From: Methanosarcinales archaeon
GTDB lineage: Archaea; Halobacteriota; Methanosarcinia; Methanosarcinales; Methanocomedenaceae
Assembly: GCA_030614485.1 (NCBI GenBank)
Contig: JAUWTY010000013.1
Span: 1 to 13,090, forward strand
Direction: 5' to 3'
Length of the DNA stretch: 13,090 nt
The number at the start of each line of letters is the position of its first letter. Position 1 is the stretch's first letter. Below are positions 6,629-12,939 of the stretch, one piece after another. A model generated the notes under the pieces. The model searched no databases. It was not told where the DNA came from and worked only from the letters and a program-made list of their open reading frames with translations. The translations under genes were made by a program, and so were the position numbers.

Positions 6629-7627
6629 TCATTCAAACTCCATATCGCCGACTTTAATACCCGAATCCACAATCTCTCCCACTATCCTACCACCTGTTAT
6701 CTCTGCAGCCCGGGGTGCATCTTTTTCTGGCAGGACTATCAGGAATCCCATGCCCATGTTGAAGGTTTTGAACATTTCAAAATCTTCAACATTACCTTCT
6801 TCTTGCAGGAATTTAAAGATGGGCTGAGGTCCAAGTGGGGAATGTATATTAAAACCAAGGTCAGTTATCCTGCGAAGTTTCAGCACTCCACTACCCGTTA
6901 TGTGGGCCAGGCCATGCACATCGCATTCCTGTATCACATCCAGGAGCTCAATATATATGCGTGTGGGGATGAGCATCTCGTCACCAATAGTGGTCTCCTG
7001 ATTGTAAGGGAAAGGGTCATGATAACCATAAGATGACTGATCCATTATCTTACGGACAAGGGTGTATCCATTACTGTGGATACCTGAGGACGGCACTCCT
7101 ACCAGTGCATCACCTTCGGTGATGTGCTCACCGGTGATGACATGGTCCTTTTTTACTGCGCCCAGGCAGGTGCCGGCCAGGTCGAACCCGTTGACGATCT
7201 CGGGCAGGGTGGCAGTCTCCCCACCTACAATTGTCATCCTGCTCAGCTGGGCACCCCGCTGCAACCCTTCACCTATCTGGGCCATTTGGTCTTCATCGGG
7301 TTTAGCGATGGCAAGGTAATCTACAAAGGACAGGGGTTCTGCACCTATGGCCAGCAAGTCGTTGACGTTCATGGCAATGCAGTCTATTCCTACGGTGTTC
7401 CAGCGCTGCATTTCAGTGGCGATGAGCACTTTGGAGCCAACACCGTCTGTGGCCAGTCCCAGAGCATATTCGCCGAACTCTATAAGACCGGCATAATGAC
7501 CTATGTCTGTTAGAGGTGCACCCAGACCTGTACGCTTATAAGTGATGCCAGCAGCAAGTGCTTTGATGGCTTTTTCCTCGAGATGTATATCAACGCCCGA
7601 ACGGGCATAGGTCATTTTTTCAGTCAT
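6629..7627 (-). CDS. purM: Phosphoribosylformylglycinamidine cyclo-ligase (AIR synthetase)
   Basis: This 332-residue cytoplasmic enzyme uses ATP to close FGAM into aminoimidazole ribonucleotide, step 5 of purine synthesis. Visible motifs are the N-terminal TYARSGVDI (6-14), DGVGSK (61-66), MNVNDLLAIGAEP (86-98), GGETATLPE (135-143) and SSGIHSNGYTLVRKI (180-194). The frame extends to a TTG at 7648, but family members begin with M-(T/S)-E-K-x-T-Y, so I chose the ATG at 7627; GAGGT next to the TTG is too close (about 1 base) to serve it. It lies 43 bases after the DUF2098 gene on the same strand, and the two probably share a message. Confidence 0.95.
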   Translation of the reverse strand: MTEKMTYARSGVDIHLEEKAIKALAAGITYKRTGLGAPLTDIGHYAGLIEFGEYALGLATDGVGSKVLIATEMQRWNTVGIDCIAMNVNDLLAIGAEPLSFVDYLAIAKPDEDQMAQIGEGLQRGAQLSRMTIVGGETATLPEIVNGFDLAGTCLGAVKKDHVITGEHITEGDALVGVPSSGIHSNGYTLVRKIMDQSSYGYHDPFPYNQETTIGDEMLIPTRIYIELLDVIQECDVHGLAHITGSGVLKLRRITDLGFNIHSPLGPQPIFKFLQEEGNVEDFEMFKTFNMGMGFLIVLPEKDAPRAAEITGGRIVGEIVDSGIKVGDMEFE

Positions 7628-7670
7628 ATGAGGAAGTAAGGGCTTCAATACCTCAAAAAGACTTCGAAAT

Positions 7671-8003
7671 TCAATGGCCTATAATATTGCGGTCATCTGC
7701 ACCTGTGACCTCGCCCAGAAGCTTACGTTTCATTTCCTCGCGCATCTCAGCAACTGAAAGGTTGGTCTTACCATAATTTCCTTTCACTTTGACCTTATCG
7801 GCATCAATAAGCACAATGGTGCTGGAGTGGTATGTAAGACCGGTACTGTCCAACCTGACCCACATCTCACATTCCTCGAACTCAAGGTCAATGATAAAAC
7901 CAGTGGTTCCTGTTCCTGTATACCTTACAGGGCTGCCTATACGCAAGGCATTACCATTACAGTCAATGAACACGAAGTTATCCGGGACCTTGAAATTATT
8001 CAT
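7671..8003 (-). CDS. DUF2098 family protein
   Basis: This 110-residue protein matches the archaeal DUF2098 family, restricted largely to methanogens and relatives. The core is GNALRIGSPVRYTGTGTTGF (17-36), then WVRLDSTGLTYHSSTIVLID, probably a small beta-barrel similar to SH3 or KOW folds. A charged helical tail follows (about 81-100, LSVAEMREEMKRKL). No function is known. It sits directly before purM on the same strand, a pairing I recall from other methanogens, which hints at a link with purine or nucleotide metabolism; that is inference. The ATG at 8003 is the natural start. A TATA-like CCATATATG (minus strand, about 8056-8064) could give a leader of about 30 bases. Confidence 0.82.
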   Translation of the reverse strand: MNNFKVPDNFVFIDCNGNALRIGSPVRYTGTGTTGFIIDLEFEECEMWVRLDSTGLTYHSSTIVLIDADKVKVKGNYGKTNLSVAEMREEMKRKLLGEVTGADDRNIIGH

Positions 8004-8076
8004 CCACTTTTATAAATTGGGTGTTATGCAATTTAACTATTTCGTATAGTCCCGAACATATATGGTATATTATGTA

Positions 8077-8841
8077 TTATAAGCTCACAGGGATGCCCTT
8101 TCCTGCCAGATATTCTTTCATTTCCTGAATGGTGAATGTACCAAAGTGGGCAATGGATGCGACAAGGACTGCATCGGCATGTGCATCATTAATGGCCTCA
8201 TAGAGGTGTTCCAGCGTGCCAGCACCGCCCGATGCAATAACTGGAAGGCTGACAGCATCTGCAATGGCCCGTGTCATGGGTATATCATATCCGGCAAGTG
8301 TCCCGTCCGCATCCATGCTGGTGGGCAGGATGGCACCTGCGCCCAGTTCCTCTACCTGCTTAGCCCATTGGACAGCGTCTATGCCTGTAGGTTGATTGCC
8401 ACCGTTAACCATTACTTCAAACCCGGACGGTAGTTGTGGGTTCAGGCGGGTATCGATAGCAATAGTTATTGTCTCGCAGCCGAATTCTGAAGCTGCTTCT
8501 TTTACAAGTTCTGGTGCCCGCACTGCGGCAGAGTTTATGGAAAGCTTGGATACTCCCACGTCCAGCATTCTCTGAATGTCCTGGACACTTGCAATGCCAC
8601 CGCCCACAGTCAGCGGTATGGAGATATTATCAACAGTTTTTGCCACAGCATCTACCATAGTCTTCCGGTTTTCGATTGTCGCTGTGATATCCAGGAACAC
8701 CAGTTCGTCTGCTCCGGCATCACTGTATGCTGCACCATTTTCTGCCGGATTGCCCACGTCTTTTAAATCTACAAAATTAACTCCTTTTACCAGTCGGCCG
8801 TCCTTTACATCCAAACAGGGGATAATTCTTCTGTAGTTCAT
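8077..8841 (-). CDS. hisF: Imidazole glycerol phosphate synthase, cyclase subunit
   Basis: This 254-residue (beta/alpha)8 barrel joins with the glutaminase HisH to convert PRFAR plus ammonia into imidazole glycerol phosphate and AICAR in histidine synthesis. The catalytic acids are Asp11 (RRIIPCLDVKDG) and Asp130 (ITIAID). Phosphate-binding segments are TVGGGI (78-83) and VIASGGAG (201-208). Length is normal. The frame reaches a TTG at 8859, but AGAGGA at 8848-8853 sits ideally before the ATG at 8841, giving the family N-terminus MNYRRIIPCLD. hisH is not in the window, so his genes are scattered. The gene is divergent from the candidate protease-fold gene at 9004. Confidence 0.96.
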   Translation of the reverse strand: MNYRRIIPCLDVKDGRLVKGVNFVDLKDVGNPAENGAAYSDAGADELVFLDITATIENRKTMVDAVAKTVDNISIPLTVGGGIASVQDIQRMLDVGVSKLSINSAAVRAPELVKEAASEFGCETITIAIDTRLNPQLPSGFEVMVNGGNQPTGIDAVQWAKQVEELGAGAILPTSMDADGTLAGYDIPMTRAIADAVSLPVIASGGAGTLEHLYEAINDAHADAVLVASIAHFGTFTIQEMKEYLAGKGIPVSL

Positions 8842-8847
8842 TTTAAA

Positions 8848-8853
8848 TCCTCT
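8848..8853 (-). promoter_or_regulatory. Ribosome binding site that fixes the hisF start
   Basis: AGAGGA on the minus strand, six bases before ATG at 8841. It lies inside the longer open frame that begins with TTG at 8859, showing that the longer version is not the real protein. Confidence 0.6.
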
Positions 8854-8932
8854 ATACAATTATCATAATATACGTAGTTCAAGTAATAATGGTGAATAGT
8901 TCTTAATTCTTATGTTTTGGTACGTTCAAACT

Positions 8933-8951
8933 AACCGCAGATGAACACAGG
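8933..8951. repeat. Single copy of a CAGATGAACACAG-type dispersed element
   Basis: AACCGCAGATGAACACAGG lies between hisF and the gene at 9004. Its reverse complement, CCTGTGTTCATCTGCGGTT, resembles the units of the inverted repeat at 2667-2740 (CAGTGTTCATCGGTGTG). Sequences of this wording recur in intergenic DNA of many archaeal and bacterial genomes. Here only one unit is visible. Confidence 0.45.
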
Positions 8952-8969
8952 CTTTCCAATGCGTTAATG

Positions 8970-8977
8970 TTATATTC
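8970..8977 (+). promoter_or_regulatory. TATA-like element for the gene at 9004
   Basis: TTATATTC is centred about 30 bases before the ATG at 9004. No Shine-Dalgarno match lies between, so a near-leaderless transcript is likely. The element is immediately downstream of the repeat at 8933-8951. Confidence 0.4.
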
Positions 8978-9003
8978 ACTGAAAATAAGAGAAAACATTA
9001 CTG

Positions 9004-9714
9004 ATGACCCATAATAGCCGGAATGCACCAAGATATGACATGCTGTTCGATGGAGGTAATTTCAATGCCACCCTCCTGATAGGTCCTGACCCGTGGGATG
9101 CTTATTACGACTATAGTGTATTCCAGGGAGCCCGGCTCAGGCTCAGGAACATCGGTTTCAGGATTACAGAACATCGCAGCGGGTATGATGAATTAAGGAC
9201 CACATTCAGCTATGATAACAGCGACGTTACCGCGCGCATACGCCTTGTCCACGGCAGGGATTATGATAAAGACCTGCAGGAACTCTGGAAGGAATCTCTG
9301 ATAAATGAGGATGTCATATACCTAAAATCCCATGCAGGATATGGTAAACATATCAGCCTGAGCGACGATGTGGGTATCTTTACTGAAGCAATGAAAGCAG
9401 GATTTGAACATCCAGATAAAAAACCGTATCAATTGTATTATCTTGACTGCTGTAAGAGCGAAATGTATTACAAAGATGCATTCAGGGATTTTGTAGGACA
9501 TGAAGGTGTAGACCTTATCCTGCATCAGTGGTTCTGCGATTACAAGAAGATTGGGCAAATGGCTGTGCTTTTTCGGGAACTGATGGCTGGGTCAGATTTT
9601 GGGACAATTGTTGCAGAAATGAACGAGGAATACGGGATTCCTCATTTTGATGTGGAGGACGACCCTGCTGATATGAAACTTGATAGGAAGATGGTGACAT
9701 GTTCTGTAGGTTAG
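9004..9714 (+). CDS. Unnamed protein with probable caspase-like (clan CD) fold
   Basis: I do not recognise a named family. The 236-residue protein has no signal peptide or membrane segment. Two hydrophobic strands end in residues that look like the clan CD cysteine-peptidase dyad: DVIYLKSHAGYG (103-114) with His110 followed by a small residue and Gly112, and YQLYYLDCCKS (142-152) with Cys149/Cys150. The His-to-Cys distance of about 40 residues is within the range of caspases, legumain and gingipain relatives. A preceding segment RIRLVHGRDYDKDLQELW (78-95) would form the strand and helix before the His. The N-terminal 60 residues contain DPWDAYYDYSVFQGARLRLRN. Which Cys is the nucleophile is unclear, and it may be an inactive homologue. 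The gene stands alone, divergent from hisF, with its own TATA-like element. Confidence 0.75.
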   Translation: MTHNSRNAPRYDMLFDGGNFNATLLIGPDPWDAYYDYSVFQGARLRLRNIGFRITEHRSGYDELRTTFSYDNSDVTARIRLVHGRDYDKDLQELWKESLINEDVIYLKSHAGYGKHISLSDDVGIFTEAMKAGFEHPDKKPYQLYYLDCCKSEMYYKDAFRDFVGHEGVDLILHQWFCDYKKIGQMAVLFRELMAGSDFGTIVAEMNEEYGIPHFDVEDDPADMKLDRKMVTCSVG

Positions 9715-10110
9715 CGATTTTAAACTAAAGACAAAAAAGTAAAAAACCGCATGTGTTGATACTTACTTTGCGCCCGTTTATTTTAAGGTGAAACTGAGTA
9801 TGCCTCGCAGGATACTGGTAGCAGGATAAAGCCGGGTGTATCGAATTTGATTTTTATAAAATGGGTTGATATTAAAAATATTCAATATCAATTTGATCAC
9901 ATATCATTGTAAATTATGTGTAACAGAACCCCTTTATTTCGGGTGGAAATATATTAAGAGATATATTATAATAATAGTCATCATAATGAGGTGTTTATGG
10001 ATGGGACTGTGGCATAAATATGTGAATGTTTCTTATGAAATAATTTAAACATTTCATTAAATCAAATAATTTCACAATCCAGTATTCAAGCAAAAACTGT
10101 TTAGTATCTA
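9715..10110. other. AT-rich non-coding gap of about 400 bases
   Basis: No convincing gene is seen on either strand. The stretch holds a weak hairpin right after the upstream gene (AAAGTAA 9736-9742 with TTACTTT 9763-9769), a better one at 9866-9891, and a strong TATA-like tract around 9956-9972 (GATATATTATAATAAT) followed by about 130 bases with no sizeable frame. That last combination could be a small RNA or merely the promoter of the gene at 10111. Confidence 0.4.
9866..9891. repeat. 8-bp inverted repeat with 10-base loop
   Basis: TTGATATT (9866-9873) and AATATCAA (9884-9891) are exact reverse complements around a 10-base A/T-rich loop. It lies in the middle of the non-coding gap; the stem is A/T-rich, so a DNA-level operator is as likely as an RNA hairpin. 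Confidence 0.35.
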
Positions 10111-10539
10111 TTGCAACAATACATTAACATATTGAACAAAGTCAACTATTCCTCCAGACAAGATTATGAAGAATGGATTCCCATCACAATCCTGAATCTC
10201 GAAAATCGTAGTATGGGCTGGTCTCCCAGGCTAAAGAAAAGCGTTTACATCGATGAATCCACAGACTCCAATACCCTGGAAGAACTCAAAAGGGTCAGGG
10301 AAGCGGATGTATTGATAGCATATGACCAGATGCGTGACCGCACCCGACATATTGAACTCAAGGAATCAGAACGCAAAGAGTTCGACATTATTTATTCCCA
10401 GTATCTTGAAAAGGGTGGGCAGATATCATATATCCGAAAAAAGGAAGGGCGTAAGACACATACCCTGTTCATGCTTGAAGAAGAGTATGGCGATTTTGTT
10501 GTCAGGGAAGTACCCGAAAAAAAGTATCTCTTTGAGTAA
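10111..10539 (+). CDS. Hypothetical protein, charged, soluble
   Basis: I do not recognise this 142-residue protein. It is rich in Glu, Arg and Lys, lacks membrane segments, and reads as a mixed fold: a strand-like WIPITILNLENRS (22-34), a helix SNTLEELKRVREADVLIAYDQM (about 53-74), a charged helix, and strand-like C-terminal segments ISYIRKKEGRKTHTLFMLEE and DFVVREVPEKKYLFE. The start is uncertain: an in-frame stop lies at 10102-10104, and the only early candidates are TTG at 10111 or 10132; the first ATG (10213) would remove 34 residues that look protein-like. No clear ribosome binding site is visible. The codon use is like that of neighbouring core genes, which supports it as real. It is isolated, with an AT-rich gap upstream and a convergent gene downstream. 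Confidence 0.65.
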   Translation: MQQYINILNKVNYSSRQDYEEWIPITILNLENRSMGWSPRLKKSVYIDESTDSNTLEELKRVREADVLIAYDQMRDRTRHIELKESERKEFDIIYSQYLEKGGQISYIRKKEGRKTHTLFMLEEEYGDFVVREVPEKKYLFE

Positions 10540-10567
10540 GTACTGTAAAAACCATTTGCTAAACAAT

Positions 10568-10580
10568 AAAAAAAAGAAAA
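10568..10580 (-). terminator. T-rich tract, probable end of the small membrane-protein transcript
   Basis: On the minus strand this reads TTTTCTTTTTTTT, about 55 bases after the stop of the gene at 10635-10817. Archaeal RNA polymerase commonly terminates at such T-tracts without a hairpin. Confidence 0.4.
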
Positions 10581-10634
10581 CCCCAGACTAATCTATGGTA
10601 TATTTTTGGTAGTGTGCAACAGCAAGAATCAATG

Positions 10635-10817
10635 TTATTTTGCCCTGCCGATGAAATAATAAACAACTGCCCCGATAATTCCAAATAACAGAGCCACAAT
10701 TATCCATACTGCTTTCATTACATTTGTCAGCACCCTATTCTGGGTCAATACATCATATATTACCCATATCACTGCTAGTAATGCAAGCAATCCCCAAAGT
10801 TGAGTTATAATATCCAT
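10635..10817 (-). CDS. Small two-helix membrane protein, PLDc_N domain
   Basis: This 60-residue protein consists of two hydrophobic helices (about 6-25 and 37-56) joined by a short polar loop, with the ending GAVVYYFIGRAK. The pattern WVIYDVLTQNR...MKAVWIIVALLFGIIGAVVYYFIGR matches the PLDc_N domain (the membrane part found at the N-terminus of some cardiolipin synthases and as stand-alone small proteins). No catalytic phospholipase part is present, so no enzymatic role is expected. The open frame starts at GTG 10826, but that GTG is part of the ribosome binding site AGGTGAT; the ATG at 10817 is the start. It stands alone, ahead of a long AT-rich gap. Confidence 0.85.
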   Translation of the reverse strand: MDIITQLWGLLALLAVIWVIYDVLTQNRVLTNVMKAVWIIVALLFGIIGAVVYYFIGRAK

Positions 10818-10821
10818 TCTT

Positions 10822-10828
10822 ATCACCT
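10822..10828 (-). promoter_or_regulatory. Ribosome binding site that fixes the PLDc_N protein start
   Basis: AGGTGAT on the minus strand, four bases before ATG at 10817. Its own GTG is in frame and could be mistaken for the start. Confidence 0.6.
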
Positions 10829-10991
10829 AACTATTACTCAGTATTTTCTACATAATCCTGGATGAACATGCACCAGCATCCAACATTTGAAATACTTTGT
10901 AAACATTAATATTTATTTTAACATTATTTAACTTTAATGGGCTTATTAATCTGTTTGATATTCAAAATAAGATTAAGCAACCTAATGTACA

Positions 10992-11013
10992 TGTCCCAAC
11001 GTCAACAGGACAT
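10992..11013 (-). terminator. Possible hairpin right after the dihydropteroate-synthase-like gene
   Basis: On the minus strand TGTCC and GGACA flank about 11 bases directly after the TAA stop. The stem is only five pairs and no T-run follows closely, so termination is only a possibility. Confidence 0.25.
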
Positions 11014-12501
11014 TTAGAACTCATCATCCTGTGCATAACTGCGCCCCAGTTTCAGGGCCAGCTCAGCCCTCATCAATTCCTTGCCCAGATACGCAGCATG
11101 GTCCAGTCTTGACACCAGCCCTAACTCAATGGCAGTGTCCATTATTTCCTTCGCGTTATCCCCTACAATGGTATATTTTGTGTGCCGCGCAATTATCCTC
11201 CCCTTCTCAACTACTCCGTCCTTTAAAGAACTCCTGCTGATGTTGATACTGAAACTACCTGCCGGGTCCCGGGTCCACTGGTAGCTGTCTTCAGCCTCTA
11301 TGAACTCATCTGGCACTACATCAAAAGGCCTGAACCTCTTTTCTTTGAGCTGCAGCAGGTCTATGCCAAGGTCTTTTGGCGGACTGCTACGCTGTGCTGC
11401 TAATGCCATCATCCCGGCAGCAGTCTTCAGTTCAGATATACTTCCCCTGGCCTTGTCACTATATTCCGGCGTGAACAGAACATCTGCGCCCACATCATGG
11501 CTAATTGCAGTGAGCAGGGCATTCACCCCAACCGTATCAGCATCCATCAGCTCGGTGATGTTACCTGCTCCAAAGAACATTGGAATATCTGGCAACAGTT
11601 CCCTGCACCTCTTATACCGGACCATAGAATCAACCATTCCCTGCCCGGGCGGGTCCAGTACCGGGTCGGCAAGTATGCGTGATATTCCAAATTCCTGTGC
11701 ACGGGCGATATTGACCACAAGGCTGTCAAGCCCCTGCCCTCCCTGATCATTGTCCGGGATGACCACTGCAGCTAAACCCTTCCTGGCAATTGCGGGTCCT
11801 ACCTCTTCCATATTACTGGAGTTCAAGCTCAGCACCATATCCACACCTGAGTCCAATGCCGCCATTATTAACTGCGGGTCAAGGGTGTCAATACTCAACG
11901 GCACTGCTACCGCCTTTCTGGCTATTGAGGCCGCATGTTCCACTTCAGCAACGGTAGCAGCCATACCAACCCCCAGGTCGATGATATCAGCGCCTTTTTC
12001 CTGGAACAGCACAACTCTTTCAATAAGCTCATCCCCGGATAATGACGTGGCATCCACCACTTCCCCCATCACTTTCATAATAGAACTCCCGCCGATCTTC
12101 AGGTTCCTGAGTAGAAATGCAGACGTTGCAGCCGCCTCGATATCCTGCAGCCCTGATGTGGCTGCCTCCATTCGTTTAATTTGGAGCATTTCACAGGCAG
12201 GTACAGTGGTAGAAAGTTCGATATCCCCTATTGATGATAATACCAGCCCCAGGTCAACTGCATTTTTCGGACCCAGCCGTATGGGAGTTTTCAACTGCTT
12301 CTCAAGATGGGAAAAATCAGCCGAGACCAGACCCGGGATGATTATAAGGTCAAAATTATTATGCGGCATGGATTTTTCCAGCCGCAGGGGTGTGGTAAAA
12401 GCAGCAACATCAATGTCCAGCACCAGAACATCTGCAATGCCGCCCACAACAGCATTGACAGTTTCAGCCGCTTTTCTACCTGTTACCACAAGGATTTGCA
12501 T
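11014..12501 (-). CDS. Dihydropteroate synthase-like protein, archaeal (MJ0107 type)
   Basis: This 495-residue protein has an N-terminal archaeal domain (about 1-130) and a central pterin-binding TIM-barrel domain related to dihydropteroate synthase (about 140-380), with a C-terminal extension. Family features seen are GADIIDLGVGM (170-180), PLSIDT (201-206), ILADPVLDPPG (276-286) and MFFGAGNITEL (308-318). The first 30 residues, MQILVVTGRKAAETVNAVVG, are typical of these archaeal proteins. Methanogens need a pteroate-type condensation for tetrahydromethanopterin, and these homologues were proposed for it, but the reaction of this subgroup is not proven. The ATG at 12501 follows a weak AGGGTAA. 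No other methanopterin gene is in the window. Confidence 0.88.
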   Translation of the reverse strand: MQILVVTGRKAAETVNAVVGGIADVLVLDIDVAAFTTPLRLEKSMPHNNFDLIIIPGLVSADFSHLEKQLKTPIRLGPKNAVDLGLVLSSIGDIELSTTVPACEMLQIKRMEAATSGLQDIEAAATSAFLLRNLKIGGSSIMKVMGEVVDATSLSGDELIERVVLFQEKGADIIDLGVGMAATVAEVEHAASIARKAVAVPLSIDTLDPQLIMAALDSGVDMVLSLNSSNMEEVGPAIARKGLAAVVIPDNDQGGQGLDSLVVNIARAQEFGISRILADPVLDPPGQGMVDSMVRYKRCRELLPDIPMFFGAGNITELMDADTVGVNALLTAISHDVGADVLFTPEYSDKARGSISELKTAAGMMALAAQRSSPPKDLGIDLLQLKEKRFRPFDVVPDEFIEAEDSYQWTRDPAGSFSINISRSSLKDGVVEKGRIIARHTKYTIVGDNAKEIMDTAIELGLVSRLDHAAYLGKELMRAELALKLGRSYAQDDEF

Positions 12502-12536
12502 GTTACCCTAATTTATTACCACATGCAAAAAAGTTT

Positions 12537-12548
12537 GTTATATTTTTT
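12537..12548 (-). promoter_or_regulatory. TATA-like element for the dihydropteroate-synthase-like gene
   Basis: On the minus strand the sequence reads about AAAAAATATAAC, centred roughly 42 bases before the ATG at 12501. A transcript starting some 26 bases downstream would carry a short leader that includes the AGGGTAA ribosome binding site. Confidence 0.45.
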
Positions 12549-12650
12549 TATCAGCATGGATATAGATGAAGTGGATGATTTGATTTAGAGTTAAAGATAA
12601 GGTTAAGCGTGGCGATGATGTCGGTCCTGGTTCCTTCGCATAATCAACGA

Positions 12651-12666
12651 GAAAGAAAAAAAAGAG
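12651..12666 (-). terminator. T-rich tract after the 75-residue protein gene
   Basis: On the minus strand the sequence is CTCTTTTTTTTCTTTC, about 30 bases beyond the TGA of the gene at 12697. It matches the T-tract type of archaeal transcription stop and would end the two-gene unit from the right edge. Confidence 0.5.
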
Positions 12667-12696
12667 GGCAGGGATTTAAAGCACTAAAAGCGATTT

Positions 12697-12924
12697 TCAA
12701 ATCACAGCCCGGATTTTATCAATTTGTTCTTTTGCCACTCCTGCTCCAAGCATAGGTGTTAACGTCGATTTCTCAATATCATCCAGGACTTTTAAATAAT
12801 CATCTCGTGATGCAGTGGTAAGATCTTGGCCCAATGCTTTTAGTCTTCTTTCTACCGCACTCTTGCCTACATTCATTCCCATAATGTCTCCCACTTTCTT
12901 TATCACTGTATCGCTAAGTGCCAT
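12697..12924 (-). CDS. Small helical protein of unknown function (75 aa)
   Basis: I do not recognise a family. The protein is almost entirely helical, with two similar-length charged halves: SDTVIKKVGDIMGMNVGKSA then ERRLKALGQDL, and DDYLKVLDDIEKS then GAGVAKEQIDKIRAVI. Gly and Ala at helix joints suggest a compact helical bundle; DNA or protein binding is possible but unproven. The open frame starts at GTG 12933, but that codon belongs to the near-perfect ribosome binding site GGAGGTGAT (12929-12937), so the ATG at 12924 is the start. It follows the membrane-protein gene on the same strand after 15 bases, so the two are probably made together and in high amount. Confidence 0.8.
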   Translation of the reverse strand: MALSDTVIKKVGDIMGMNVGKSAVERRLKALGQDLTTASRDDYLKVLDDIEKSTLTPMLGAGVAKEQIDKIRAVI

Positions 12925-12928
12925 CTTT

Positions 12929-12937
12929 ATCACCTCC
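12929..12937 (-). promoter_or_regulatory. Near-perfect ribosome binding site of the 75-residue protein
   Basis: GGAGGTGAT on the minus strand is fully complementary to the typical 3' end of archaeal 16S rRNA and sits four bases before the ATG at 12924. It is the strongest such site in the window and points to high expression. Confidence 0.7.
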
Positions 12938-12939
12938 TT

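Noticed and set aside
7628..7648. Longer purM start at TTG 7648
   Set aside because: The extra seven residues do not resemble the family N-terminus and the nearby GAGGT is too close to the TTG to work.
9866..10048. 60-codon open frame in the AT-rich gap
   Set aside because: It starts inside the inverted repeat, has no ribosome binding site and reads like random AT-rich DNA (runs of Ile, Tyr, Lys).
12615..12650. tRNA T-arm-like GGTTCC
   Set aside because: No matching acceptor stem, anticodon arm or full cloverleaf could be built around it.
12605..12660. C/D box-like small RNA (GATGATG followed by a short guide-like stretch)
   Set aside because: The C box match is imperfect and no CTGA D box lies at the right distance.
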